Notes: generated by a model not told the origin, from the letters alone. A stretch of DNA of 43,987 bases from an uncultured Collinsella sp. (GCA_902497065.1 CABVDH010000015.1:1-43987); one strand, 5' to 3'; counted from the first letter of the stretch, positions 24,577 to 32,558 are shown. Program-made: numbers and translations.

Positions 24577-24864
24577 CTACTGAGCCATGACGTCGAGAAC
24601 GGCCTTCTCGGCAGCGACGCGGTTCATGCCGGTCATGAAGGGCACGCCGCTCACGTACGGGCAGGTGAGGCCTTCGGGGGCAACGGTGGTGGCGATCAGC
24701 AGGTCGGCGCCCTCGTCGCAGTAGTCCTTGGCCTCGGAGATGGCGCACTGCACGATCTCGTACTTGTCGGCGTAACCGTTGGCGTCGAGCAAGGTGGCGA
24801 CCTTCTGGGCAACGAGTGTGGAAGTAGCAGCGCCAGCACCGCAAGCCAAAACGATCTTCTTCAT
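24577..24864 (-). CDS. PTS system IIB component, galactitol (GatB) type
   Basis: 95 residues. The phosphate-accepting cysteine is C8 in the P-loop-like ACGAGAATSTL, the signature of GatB-type IIB domains. It receives phosphate from a IIA protein and passes it to sugar at the IIC permease. Neither IIA nor IIC is nearby. It has a good start and AAGGGAGAC ribosome site. It could serve a distant PTS permease or act as a phosphorylation-dependent regulator of the VOC neighbour; both are speculation. Confidence 0.85.
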   Translation of the reverse strand: MKKIVLACGAGAATSTLVAQKVATLLDANGYADKYEIVQCAISEAKDYCDEGADLLIATTVAPEGLTCPYVSGVPFMTGMNRVAAEKAVLDVMAQ

Positions 24865-24966
24865 AGGTAATGTCTCCCTTCATGGTTTACTTTAGGTAAG
24901 TGTACCGCAGCGAGCGATGGCACTCAGCCTCGATGAGCTTTTATGCCAGTTTGCTTGCACGCTGCG

Positions 24967-24972
24967 TATAAT
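24967..24972 (+). promoter_or_regulatory. -10 element for the 25028 gene
   Basis: A perfect TATAAT 55 bp before the start codon, in an A+T-rich 160-bp divergent region. No clear -35 at the right distance, so an activator may be needed. Confidence 0.55.
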
Positions 24973-25027
24973 ACATCTAGTACGTGTTGTCATACCGCTC
25001 GCTTTAAGAGCGACTAAGGACTCTGAA

Positions 25028-25651
25028 ATGCCCGATTCCCGCACCCTCTGGACCGCCGTCGTTATCATCTGCATCGCCGTGTCGGTGTTCTTTAGCGTCA
25101 AAAAACGCACCACGTTCAAGCGTCTGCAGCAGTTGATGGCCGCCAAGCAGTGGGACGAGTTCGATCGTTTGCTCGACGGCAAACTCACCAGCATGCTGTA
25201 CCCGCGCTACAACCGCGACTACCTGCGTCTGAACTCCTATCTGCTGCGCGAGGACCACGAGCGCGCCAGCGAGATGTTCGACCTACTGCTGGGACTCAAC
25301 CTCCCCAAGATGCAGCGCGTCGACTTGGTGATTAAGGCCTTTAACTACTATGTTGGCCAGGAGGACCGCAAAAAGTCCAAAGAGCTGTTGCACGAGATCA
25401 AGGGCTTTGAGGGCGGTCAGGCCGAGGCAGTTGCGCACGAGTGTCAGCTGATGTACGACACGATGATCCTCAAGCGCCACAACGACATTCCCGAGCTGGA
25501 GCGCATGCTCGAGGATGTCGGCGACGACCCGGTCAAGCGCTGCCGCTTGGAGTACCTGCTAGCCCTGCAGTACCAGAACAAGGGCGACGAAGCCAAGTTC
25601 CAGGAGTTCCTGGAGAAGTCGGGCCAACACTCGATGGCCGTCAACGCGTAA
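25028..25651 (+). CDS. membrane-anchored helical-repeat protein
   Basis: 207 residues. ATG 25028 follows AAGGA. One N-terminal membrane helix (about 7-23, TAVVIICIAVSVFFSV) is followed by a basic stretch and then an all-helical cytoplasmic region with TPR-like spacing (for example QWDEFDRLL, REDHERASEMFDLLLGL, NKGDEAKFQEFLE). No catalytic motif is visible. TPR-like membrane proteins act as scaffolds; no partner can be named. It is followed by tRNA-Leu on the same strand. Confidence 0.65.
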   Translation: MPDSRTLWTAVVIICIAVSVFFSVKKRTTFKRLQQLMAAKQWDEFDRLLDGKLTSMLYPRYNRDYLRLNSYLLREDHERASEMFDLLLGLNLPKMQRVDLVIKAFNYYVGQEDRKKSKELLHEIKGFEGGQAEAVAHECQLMYDTMILKRHNDIPELERMLEDVGDDPVKRCRLEYLLALQYQNKGDEAKFQEFLEKSGQHSMAVNA

Positions 25652-25682
25652 CGGACGGCTTGTGCTAGACTTCTAGTCTCAC

Positions 25683-25767
25683 GGGGGCGTGGCGGAATTG
25701 GCATACGCAGGAGACTTAAAATCTCTCGCCGCAAGGATTGTGGGTTCGAGTCCCACCGCCCCTACCA
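25683..25767 (+). tRNA. tRNA-Leu(UAA)
   Basis: 85 nt with encoded CCA. Acceptor stem GGGGGCG pairs with CGCCCCT, with a wobble at the first pair. The D-arm has GGCGGAATTGGCATACGC. The anticodon loop CTTAAAA gives TAA for leucine UUA codons. A variable arm follows, as in leucine tRNAs, then the T-arm with GGTTCGAGTCC. Confidence 0.93.
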
Positions 25768-25778
25768 TGTGATTGCTT

Positions 25779-25819
25779 GCGAGCCCGTGTTCCCCAGGGA
25801 TGCGGGCTCGCTTCTTTTA
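25779..25819 (+). terminator. tRNA-Leu terminator
   Basis: Stem GCGAGCCCG / CGGGCTCGC with a 15-nt loop (TGTTCCCCAGGGATG, part of which pairs), followed by TTCTTTTA. A near copy lies at 25976-26015. Confidence 0.85.
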
Positions 25820-25946
25820 GATGCCGGTGGGACTCGAACCCGCGAGGGGGCGAGCGTTAAGCGGACGCGCAGCGTCCGTAGCGAGCCGGCGAGGGCGCCG
25901 ACAGGCGGCCGAAGCCGGTGCGTATTTGCGCAGCAAATGCGCGGAT

Positions 25947-26015
25947 GTCCCACCGCCCCTACCATATGGAGCTTTCGAGCCCGTATTCCCAAGGGATGCG
26001 GGCTCGTTTCTTTTA
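25947..26015 (+). repeat. duplicate of tRNA-Leu 3' end plus terminator
   Basis: 25947-25965 repeats exactly the last 19 bases from 25750 (GTCCCACCGCCCCTACCAT). It is followed by a near copy of the terminator hairpin (25976-26006). The offset is 196-197 bp. The intervening 25820-25946 includes the reverse complement of the T-arm (GGTGGGACTCGAACC). It looks like a recombination scar. Confidence 0.75.
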
Positions 26016-26032
26016 CACGCCGGTGGGGCTCT

Positions 26033-26101
26033 AAGTTGCGGTGGAATAGTTCCTGTTTTGATAGTTTACCAGCCCATTTAGGAACTATTCCACCGCAACT
26101 T
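26033..26101. repeat. TTGCGGTGGAATAG palindromic repeat
   Basis: Arms 26033-26054 and 26080-26101 are 22-bp perfect complements (AAGTTGCGGTGGAATAG...). Family members also occur at 27621-27683 and 34358-34426. Size and form resemble REP/BIME-type elements. Confidence 0.75.
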
Positions 26102-26112
26102 AGGTTGGTGTT

Positions 26113-26198
26113 CCCACATTTTCCGATGGAAAAACGTGGTTGTCTCCCACATTTTCCGATGGAAAAACGTGGTTGTCTCCCACATTTTCCGATGGAAA
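26113..26198. repeat. 33-bp tandem repeat
   Basis: Two full units starting at 26113 and 26146, plus 20 bp of a third from 26179. Each unit contains an imperfect hairpin (CCACATTTTCC...GGAAAAACGTGG). The array ends 14 bp before a TATACT, so it may bind a regulator of the next gene. Confidence 0.8.
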
Positions 26199-26212
26199 CT
26201 CCCAAATGGCCT

Positions 26213-26218
26213 TATACT
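26213..26218 (+). promoter_or_regulatory. -10 element of the AAA ATPase gene
   Basis: TATACT, 24 bp before the ATG. The -35 region would fall in the truncated third copy of the tandem repeat. Confidence 0.5.
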
Positions 26219-26241
26219 AGCCGAGAGGGTTGGGAGGCAAT

Positions 26242-27543
26242 ATGCAGCGACAGCTTATGAGTGAACTTATCGCTTGGAAATCAAGGGCGAATCGCAAACC
26301 TCTCTTGCTTAAGGGAGCCCGCCAGACAGGAAAGACTTGGCTTCTTAACGAATTCGCAAGCCAGCAGTATCGAAACGTCATTCGTTTTGACTTTATGCTC
26401 GAGCCGAGCACACGCTCGCTGTTCGATGGGAACCTCGACCCCAAGCGCATCATCTCCCAGATAGAACTCCTACGTGGCCAAACCGTAACGCCGGAAGACA
26501 CGCTCATCATCTTCGACGAGATCCAAGAGGCGCCACGCGGGATCACCTCGCTCAAGTACTTCAACGAGCTTGCACCCGAATACCACATCGTAGCAGCCGG
26601 TTCCTATATGGGCCTCGCGCTCCGACGCGAAAACGAGTCATTTCCCGTCGGCAAAATCGACCAGCTCACCATGCGTCCCATGGGGTTTGCTGAGTTCGTT
26701 CGTGCCGTCGACGGCAACCCGCTCGCCGACGCCATCCTTGCCGCAGACATGAACCTTCTGGCAAACGTTACCGAAAAGCTCGAGCACTTGCTCAAGGAAT
26801 ACCTTGTTGTCGGCGGTATGCCCGAAGTTGTCTCCGCTTTCGCCGAGACACGCGACTTCATCGAAGCCCGAAGGCTTCAACAGCAAATCATCGAGGCTTA
26901 CGAATCCGATTTTGGCAAACATGCACCCGCCCGCATCGTCGAGCGCATGAGGTTGGTTTGGAAATCCCTTCCCGGCCAGCTTGCAAAGGAGAACAAGAAG
27001 TTTGTCTATGGCGCCCTTCGTCCCGGAGCGCGCGCACGCGATTTCGAGGAAAGCCTCCAGTGGCTCACGGACTACGGAATCGTTCATAAGGTGCCACGTG
27101 TTTCCGCTCTAAAGGCGCCGCTCTCGAGCTATGAAGACCTCTCGGGCTTCAAACTGTTCTGCATCGACACCGGTATCCTCGGAGCGCTCTCCGGTCTCTC
27201 TCCGGCCATCGTTCTTAACGGATCCGCTGTTTTTACCGAGTTCAAAGGTTCGCTGACCGAACAATACGTCGCGCAGGAGCTTTTGCTCCAGGACAAAACT
27301 CCCGCGTATTGGTCCTCTACCTCCGGCAATGCCGAAACCGACTTTGCCATCGACCATGCGGGAACCGTGCTTCCGCTTGAGGTCAAGGCGGCAGAGAACC
27401 TTAAAGCGAAGAGTCTGAAAATAGCCTGCGAAAAATTCAAACTCGAGCGTTGCGTGAGGAGCTCCCTGGCGGCATATAGAGACGAGGGCATGCTCATCAA
27501 TATTCCGCTTTGGGAGATTGGGCAGATCGACAAGCTGGCATAG
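26242..27543 (+). CDS. AAA ATPase with DUF4143 domain
   Basis: 433 residues. Start ATG 26242 has GGGAGGC in front. Walker A GARQTGKT is at 25-32 and Walker B IIFDEIQ near residue 93. An arginine-sensor region follows, then a DUF4143 C-terminal part with the restriction-like FTEFKGSLTEQYVAQELLL and ETDFAI...PLEVKAAEN stretch, which is the pattern of a PD-(D/E)xK fold. This large family occurs in many copies in gut bacteria, often mobile, with unknown physiological role. It may act on DNA or on another cell component; not known. It sits between repeat clusters, consistent with acquisition. Confidence 0.88.
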   Translation: MQRQLMSELIAWKSRANRKPLLLKGARQTGKTWLLNEFASQQYRNVIRFDFMLEPSTRSLFDGNLDPKRIISQIELLRGQTVTPEDTLIIFDEIQEAPRGITSLKYFNELAPEYHIVAAGSYMGLALRRENESFPVGKIDQLTMRPMGFAEFVRAVDGNPLADAILAADMNLLANVTEKLEHLLKEYLVVGGMPEVVSAFAETRDFIEARRLQQQIIEAYESDFGKHAPARIVERMRLVWKSLPGQLAKENKKFVYGALRPGARARDFEESLQWLTDYGIVHKVPRVSALKAPLSSYEDLSGFKLFCIDTGILGALSGLSPAIVLNGSAVFTEFKGSLTEQYVAQELLLQDKTPAYWSSTSGNAETDFAIDHAGTVLPLEVKAAENLKAKSLKIACEKFKLERCVRSSLAAYRDEGMLINIPLWEIGQIDKLA

Positions 27544-27570
27544 GCGCTGTGGGGACGCCCCGCAAGGACT

Positions 27571-27613
27571 GTCCCCAGGTGCCGGCAGAAAAGGAACGTC
27601 CCCAGGTGCCGGC
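27571..27613. repeat. direct repeat GTCCCCAGGTGCCGGC
   Basis: The 16-mer occurs at 27571-27586 and 27598-27613, 27 bp apart. The complement, GCCGGCACCTGGGGAC, shares the GGGGACGTTC core of the pair at 18484-18525. The preceding GGGGACGCCCCGCAAGGACTGTCCCC also has GGGGAC words. Confidence 0.6.
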
Positions 27614-27620
27614 TGTTGAG

Positions 27621-27683
27621 TTGCGGTGGAATAGGGACTGTTTGGTGCCCGAAAGGGCGATTGTAGTCCGTATTTCACCGCAA
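27621..27683. repeat. TTGCGGTGRAATAG palindromic repeat
   Basis: Arms 27621-27639 and 27665-27683 pair at 17 of 19 positions. The loop includes a small stem (GCCC-GAAA-GGGC). It lies between two convergent genes. Confidence 0.65.
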
Positions 27684-27688
27684 ATTAT

Positions 27689-28690
27689 TTAGAGGGTGCT
27701 GAGAGTGGGGGTCCAGGCGATGGTGGGAGTCGCGCCGTCGAGAACCTCGTTGATGGTGGCGGCCATGCCAGCGAGTAGGCTGTTCTCGCTTACGGTGAGC
27801 GTCTTGTAGCCGCCGGCTCGCATGAGCTCGCGAATCACCACGGCACCTGCCAAGATCACGCTCGCGCGCTTGGGCTGCACGCCCGGCAACGCGGCAATGC
27901 CTGCAACATCCAACGCAGACATGCGCTCGATAGCGGCCGAAATCTGCTCCATCGAAAGCTCGCGCAGGTGCACAAAGTTCGAGTCGTACGGCTCCAGTTC
28001 GTGGACCAGCGCCACGAGCGTGGTGACGGTACCGCCCACCGCGACGAGGCGCTCGGCGCGCTCAAAGTCGACAGGTAGGCCCTCAAAGTAAGCCCCGAAC
28101 TGCTCGCCCGCCCATGCACCAGCGGCGACAAGTTCACTGTCCGTTGGCGGCAGCGCCGAGAAAAACCGCTCCGTCACGCGACGGCAACCGATGTCCAGCG
28201 AGCGCGTTCCCTCCAGCGCGAAGACCCCGCACTCCGGAGCGTATACGCCCGTCACGAGCTCCGTGGAGCCACCACCCGAATCAGCAACAATGATGCGCTC
28301 GCCGGCAAAGTCGTGCGCCACGCCAAAAAACGTCAGGCGCGCCTCGACCTCTCCTGGAATCACCTGCGGTTCGAGACCCAGCTCGCGCAGGCCGTCCAGC
28401 AGCAGCACGGCGTTGGACGCATCGCGCGCGGCACTCGTGCACGTGGTACAGATGCACACGGCCCCAAAGGCACGCGCCTCGTCCACAAACATGCGGCATG
28501 CGGCGAGCACGCGCTCGACCGCCGCCTCGCAAAAGCGGCCCGTCGCGTCAACGCCCTCGCCCAGATCGGTAATCTCGGTATGCTTGGACGATTCCACGAT
28601 CGCCCCGGCCTCGACCTGCGCCAGCACCAGTCGCGACGACACCGTTCCCAGGTCGATCGCCGCCACCTTATATCGTTTGCAATCTGCCAT
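27689..28690 (-). CDS. ppx: Ppx/GppA family exopolyphosphatase
   Basis: 333 residues of the ASKHA phosphatase superfamily, which hydrolyses polyphosphate and/or pppGpp. It has AAIDLGTVSSRLVLA at the N-terminus (the family's usual DxGSNSxRL is changed here) and the second phosphate loop ADSGGGSTEL. VAVGGTVTTL and GVQPKRASVILAGAVV mark the C-terminal lobe. Start 28690 has GGAGGGGAG before it; the longer open frame is not coding. It follows divIC by 28 bp in an operon. Which substrate is used is not shown. Confidence 0.88.
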   Translation of the reverse strand: MADCKRYKVAAIDLGTVSSRLVLAQVEAGAIVESSKHTEITDLGEGVDATGRFCEAAVERVLAACRMFVDEARAFGAVCICTTCTSAARDASNAVLLLDGLRELGLEPQVIPGEVEARLTFFGVAHDFAGERIIVADSGGGSTELVTGVYAPECGVFALEGTRSLDIGCRRVTERFFSALPPTDSELVAAGAWAGEQFGAYFEGLPVDFERAERLVAVGGTVTTLVALVHELEPYDSNFVHLRELSMEQISAAIERMSALDVAGIAALPGVQPKRASVILAGAVVIRELMRAGGYKTLTVSENSLLAGMAATINEVLDGATPTIAWTPTLSTL

Positions 28691-28718
28691 TGCGGGCTCC
28701 CCTCCGGGCGCTACTCGC

Positions 28719-29480
28719 CTACTCGCCGCTGGACGCGACCGTCTGACCCTCGACGCCGTTAAATCCAAACAGCATGTCGAGCGCCTGGATGTACCACGGC
28801 GCGTCCTTGCCGACTTCTTCGATTTCCTTGGCAACTTCGCTGGCCTTCTTGGCGTTCGACGACTTCTGGCTCGACGAGGCATCCGAATCGCCGTCCAGGC
28901 CCTGCACTTCAATCCTCTTCTCGCCGGGCATCACCAAGCCCAGGTCCTCGGATGCCGCATCCTTGATACCCTCCTCCGAGAGCAGCTTGTCGACGCTTTT
29001 TTGCAGCCCATCATTGTATTGCTGGCGAATCTCGACCTGCTTGGTCAAGATATCGCTCGAACGCTTTGCCACGTACAGGTCGCGCACGGGGAAATACAGG
29101 CTCACGAGCACCAGGGCAACGACGATGCCGATGAATAGCCCTCGCTGAGGACCGTGGGTAAAGTCGTAGATCGCCTTGACCACCGCGTTGTCGTTGGCGT
29201 AGTGCATAAAGTCCGAGCCCGAAAAACGGTTCGAGGGCCTGCTCGACCTATCGTGCGTTTGAGCCGACGAGCGCTGAGCATGCGACGAACGTGCCGGGCG
29301 CACTGGTCCATCTGTCGAAGTATTCACTTGAGCATTGGGGCGCGAGGTACTTGTCGGGCGCTGCATGGAGCGGTCGGCGCCGGCGTAGGCGGACCCACCG
29401 AGCTGCACCGTGCGCGCACGGCGAGGCGACGGCTCACGCGAACCGGCGGAATAGTACCTGTTGTCGTAAATCTGATCCAT
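28719..29480 (-). CDS. FtsB/DivIC-like septum formation initiator
   Basis: 253 residues. A long disordered, Arg/Ser-rich cytoplasmic N-terminus (about 1-115) precedes one membrane helix (LFIGIVVALVLVSLYFPV). A coiled coil follows (SDILTKQVEIRQQYNDGLQ), then a short extracellular domain and an acidic/Ser-rich tail. This is the architecture of FtsB/DivIC, which joins FtsL and FtsQ/DivIB at the septum. Its place between enolase and ppx matches the actinobacterial order eno-divIC-ppx. A possible -10 (TATAAC, 29524-29529 on the minus strand) precedes it. Confidence 0.85.
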   Translation of the reverse strand: MDQIYDNRYYSAGSREPSPRRARTVQLGGSAYAGADRSMQRPTSTSRPNAQVNTSTDGPVRPARSSHAQRSSAQTHDRSSRPSNRFSGSDFMHYANDNAVVKAIYDFTHGPQRGLFIGIVVALVLVSLYFPVRDLYVAKRSSDILTKQVEIRQQYNDGLQKSVDKLLSEEGIKDAASEDLGLVMPGEKRIEVQGLDGDSDASSSQKSSNAKKASEVAKEIEEVGKDAPWYIQALDMLFGFNGVEGQTVASSGE

Positions 29481-29570
29481 GTGCGCCTTGTGCGGTTGAG
29501 GTTTGTTTGCGCTAAGTCCTTTAGTTATAGCACGAGCGCCCGCACCGCCTTCGCCAGCCTTTGCTCGACA

Positions 29571-29602
29571 TAAAAAAGGCGCTGAGCCATATGGCCCAGC
29601 GC
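29571..29602 (-). terminator. enolase terminator
   Basis: Stem GGCGCTGGGCCAT / ATGGCTCAGCGCC followed on the minus strand by TTTTTTATG. It lies 66 bp past the eno stop and 90 bp before the divIC start. Confidence 0.92.
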
Positions 29603-29667
29603 CCAATGGCGGCCATCAGAAGTGGAACGGAGCCGAGTCAACCCCGCTCCCCGCGTGCACCACTTGT

Positions 29668-30957
29668 TTAGCGAATGTTGTAAAACGCTGCCTTGCCGGC
29701 GTAGCGCGCACTGCCCTCGAGCTCGTCCTCGATGCGAATGAGCTGGTTGTACTTGGCGATACGGTCGCTGCGGCACGGGGCGCCCGACTTGATCTGGCCG
29801 GCGTTGACGCCCACGACCAGGTCGGCGATCGTGGAGTCCTCGGTCTCGCCGGAACGGTGGCTCACGATGCAGGCGTAACCAGCCTCCTTGGCGGTCTCGA
29901 TGGCCTCGAGCGACTCGGTGAGTGTGCCGATCTGGTTGACCTTGACCAGGATCGCGTTGGCGGCGCCCAGCTCGATGCCCTTCTTGAGGCGCTCGGTGTT
30001 AGTGACGAACAGGTCGTCACCCACCAGCTGCACCTTGTTGCCAATGCGGCGGGTAAGCTCGACCCATCCGCCCCAGTCCTCCTCGGCCATGCCGTCCTCG
30101 ATGGAGATGATGGGATAGGTGTCGACGAGCTTCTCCCAGTAATCGACCATCTGAGCGCTCGTATACTCAACGCCCTCGCCCTTGAGCTCGTACATGCCGG
30201 TCTCGGCGTTGTAGAACTCGGTCGAGGCCGGGTCCATGGCGTACATGAAGTCGACGCCGGGCTTAAAGCCGGCCTTCTCCACGGCCTTGGTGATGTACTC
30301 GAACGGCTCGGCATTGGTCTTGAGGTTGGGCGCAAAGCCGCCCTCGTCGCCCACGCCGCCGCCCAGGCCGGCCTCGTGCAGCACGCCCTTGAGGGTGTGG
30401 TAGACCTCGGCGCACCAACGCAGGCCCTCGGCAAAGCTCGGGGCGCCCACCGGCATGATCATGAACTCCTGGAAGTCGACGTTGTTGTCGGCATGCACGC
30501 CGCCGTTGAGGATATTCATCATAGGTGTGGGCAGCAGGTGGGCGTTGACGCCGCCCAGGTACTGGTACAGCGACAGGCCCGACGACTCGGCAGCGGCGCG
30601 GGCAACGGCCAGCGACACGCCCAGGATGGCGTTGGCACCGAGCTTGGTCTTGTTGGGGGTACCGTCCGCGGCAATCAGCGCGGCATCGACGACGCGCTGG
30701 TCGAAGGCATCGAGGCCCACGACGGCGTTAGCGCACTCGTTGTTGACATGCTCGACGGCCTGCGAAACGCCCTTGCCCAGGTAGCGGTCCTTGTCGCCAT
30801 CGCGCAGCTCGCAGGCTTCAAAGGCGCCGGTCGAAGCACCCGAAGGCACCATTGCGCGGCCAAAGCTGCCGTCCTCGAGCACGACCTCGACCTCGACGGT
30901 GGGATTGCCGCGGCTGTCGAGCACCTCGCGACCGTAGACGTCCAAAATATCGCTCAT
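29668..30957 (-). CDS. eno: enolase
   Basis: 429 residues, the glycolytic conversion of 2-phosphoglycerate to phosphoenolpyruvate. Visible are REVLDSRGNPTVEVEV, the mobile loop SGASTGAFEA, metal-ligand region SIEDGMAEEDW, LVGDDLFVTN, the catalytic Lys in NAILVKVNQIGTL, and SHRSGETED. Length is standard. The start has GAGGGAGAC. A terminator follows, and its own promoter region lies upstream after the mazG terminator. Confidence 0.98.
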   Translation of the reverse strand: MSDILDVYGREVLDSRGNPTVEVEVVLEDGSFGRAMVPSGASTGAFEACELRDGDKDRYLGKGVSQAVEHVNNECANAVVGLDAFDQRVVDAALIAADGTPNKTKLGANAILGVSLAVARAAAESSGLSLYQYLGGVNAHLLPTPMMNILNGGVHADNNVDFQEFMIMPVGAPSFAEGLRWCAEVYHTLKGVLHEAGLGGGVGDEGGFAPNLKTNAEPFEYITKAVEKAGFKPGVDFMYAMDPASTEFYNAETGMYELKGEGVEYTSAQMVDYWEKLVDTYPIISIEDGMAEEDWGGWVELTRRIGNKVQLVGDDLFVTNTERLKKGIELGAANAILVKVNQIGTLTESLEAIETAKEAGYACIVSHRSGETEDSTIADLVVGVNAGQIKSGAPCRSDRIAKYNQLIRIEDELEGSARYAGKAAFYNIR

Positions 30958-31030
30958 GTTGTCTCCCTCTCACTTGGAAACGTAGTGGATGCAAGCGACC
31001 GGCTGACCGTGCACCGTCGGTGCGCCTCCG

Positions 31031-31075
31031 TAAGTTAGCCATGTCGCACTTTTTGCATTATGCCCTAAGTTAGCC
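31031..31075 (-). promoter_or_regulatory. eno promoter region with direct repeats
   Basis: TAAGTTAGCC occurs at 31031-31040 and 31066-31075. Between them, on the minus strand, lies CATAAT (31057-31062), a likely -10 about 100 bp upstream of the eno start. The repeats are suited to a dimeric regulator. Confidence 0.5.
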
Positions 31076-31095
31076 GAGGGATACACTTGATTTTC

Positions 31096-31142
31096 GAAAA
31101 ATTTAGCGGGAACGATGAGGCGTGTCAGCCCGTCGTTCCCGC
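31096..31142 (-). terminator. mazG terminator
   Basis: A perfect 10-bp stem GCGGGAACGA / TCGTTCCCGC followed on the minus strand by TAAATTTTTCG. It lies directly after the mazG stop. Confidence 0.85.
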
Positions 31143-31146
31143 AGTC

Positions 31147-32007
31147 TTACTCCTCCGCCTTTGCGGCATCCCACAGGTCGTTGAGGCCGTGGGTCGAAAG
31201 CTCGGCAAGATCCACGTGAGCATCGGCCGCCATCTGCTCCATCGCGGCCCAGCGACGGCGGAACTTTGCCGTGCTGGCACGAAGGGCGCTCTCGGCGTCA
31301 ATGCCCTCCTTGCGCGCAACGTTGACCAGGGCAAAGAGCAGGTCGCCAAACTCCATCTCGCGCTCGGGCGAGCCGGGAGCCTCGGCCTCAAACTCGGCAC
31401 GTTCCTCGGCGACCTCGTCCCACACGTCCTGGACCGTCTCCCACTCAAAGCCCACGGCAGCTGCCTTGCGCGACACCTTCTGCGCCTGCATCAGCGCCGG
31501 CAGATGCGTGGGCACGCCGTCAAGCAGGCCCTCGGGCGCAGCCTCGCCTGCCGTCACGGCCTTGTCCTTGGCGGCCTTCTCGGCAAGCTTGACCTCATCC
31601 CAAATCTTGAGTACCTCGTCGGAGTTGTCGGCATCCGCATCGCCAAACACGTGTGGGTGGCGGCGGATGAGCTTGGCGTCGATATCGCGTGCCACGTCGG
31701 CCAGCGTAAACTCGCCGGCGTCCGCCGCGATCTGCGCATGCAGCACGACCTGCATGAGAACGTCGCCCAGCTCCTCGCGTAGGTGAACCGCGTCGTCCGC
31801 CTCGATGCAGTCGAGTGCCTCGTAGGCCTCCTCGATCATGTTCTTGCCGATGCTGCGGTGCGTCTGCTCACGGTCCCACGGGCAGCCATCGGGCTGACGC
31901 AGGCGCCAGATGGTCTGCACCAGATGCTGCAGCTCGGTCGACGCGTCTACCAGCGTGGACAGATCGCGCGAGCCCTCGGCATTTTGCTGAGCCATGTGCT
32001 GCGCCAT
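31147..32007 (-). CDS. mazG: nucleoside triphosphate pyrophosphohydrolase MazG
   Basis: 286 residues. All-alpha NTP pyrophosphatase that clears nucleoside triphosphates, including abnormal ones. The N-terminal domain shows CPWDREQTHRSIGKN and the metal-binding EEAYEALDCI ... LREELGDVLMQ (E-E-x-x-E ... E-x-x-D). A second similar half contains EFGDLLFALVNVARKEGIDAE. The start has GGAGGAGGAATAACC. It begins 2 bp after the phosphodiesterase stop. Order mazG-eno-divIC-ppx is seen in other Actinobacteria. Confidence 0.93.
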   Translation of the reverse strand: MAQHMAQQNAEGSRDLSTLVDASTELQHLVQTIWRLRQPDGCPWDREQTHRSIGKNMIEEAYEALDCIEADDAVHLREELGDVLMQVVLHAQIAADAGEFTLADVARDIDAKLIRRHPHVFGDADADNSDEVLKIWDEVKLAEKAAKDKAVTAGEAAPEGLLDGVPTHLPALMQAQKVSRKAAAVGFEWETVQDVWDEVAEERAEFEAEAPGSPEREMEFGDLLFALVNVARKEGIDAESALRASTAKFRRRWAAMEQMAADAHVDLAELSTHGLNDLWDAAKAEE

Positions 32008-32009
32008 GG

Positions 32010-32558
32010 TTATTCCTCCTCCAGGATCACATGGCGGAACGCGCCGCCCTCGTAGATGCCGTAGCCGTGCGTACCGTCCTTGGGAATGCTCACGCTACCG
32101 GGGTTGAAGAGCCACAGGCCCGGGTGCGCGGCGCTTTCCTCGTTGACCTTGATGTGCGTGTGACCGTAGACGAGCGCGGAGCCCTCGGGCAGCGCGGGCG
32201 CGTGGTCGACGCTGTTGTGCATGCCAGCGCCAAAGACATGGCCGTGCGTCAGGAACAGCTCGCGGCCGGTCTCGTCGAACAGCGTGGCGTAGTCGGCCAT
32301 GACGGGAAAGTCGAGGACCATCTGGTCGACCTCGGCATCGCAGTTGCCGCGTACCGCGATGATGCGGTCGGCCAGGGCGTTGAGCAGCGGGATCACGCGC
32401 TTGGGGGCGTAATCGCGCGGCAGGTCGTTGCGCGGACCGTGGTAGAGCAGGTCGCCCAGCAGCACGATGCGGTCGGGCTGCTCGGACTCGATGGCGGCAA
32501 CCAGGCGCTCGGCCCAATATGCCGAGCCGTGGATGTCGGAGGCGATGAGGTATTTCAT
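32010..32558 (-). CDS. YfcE-type phosphodiesterase
   Basis: 182 residues, a small calcineurin-like metallophosphoesterase. It has ASDIHG, LLGDLLYHGPRND, VRGNCDAEVD, LTHGHVFG and VYGHTHIKV, in the order found in YfcE. It should be a cytoplasmic, di-metal enzyme; YfcE acts on artificial phosphodiesters in vitro and the natural substrate is unknown. It is cotranscribed with mazG. The start has GAAAGGATCTCCCC. Confidence 0.9.
   Translation of the reverse strand: MKYLIASDIHGSAYWAERLVAAIESEQPDRIVLLGDLLYHGPRNDLPRDYAPKRVIPLLNALADRIIAVRGNCDAEVDQMVLDFPVMADYATLFDETGRELFLTHGHVFGAGMHNSVDHAPALPEGSALVYGHTHIKVNEESAAHPGLWLFNPGSVSIPKDGTHGYGIYEGGAFRHVILEEE

Noticed and set aside
26113..26198. Possible CRISPR array
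   Set aside because: Units are contiguous with no spacers, only 2.6 copies, and no cas genes are present.
29503..31038. 511-codon open frame opposite enolase
   Set aside because: Antisense shadow of eno, spanning its terminator and promoter.
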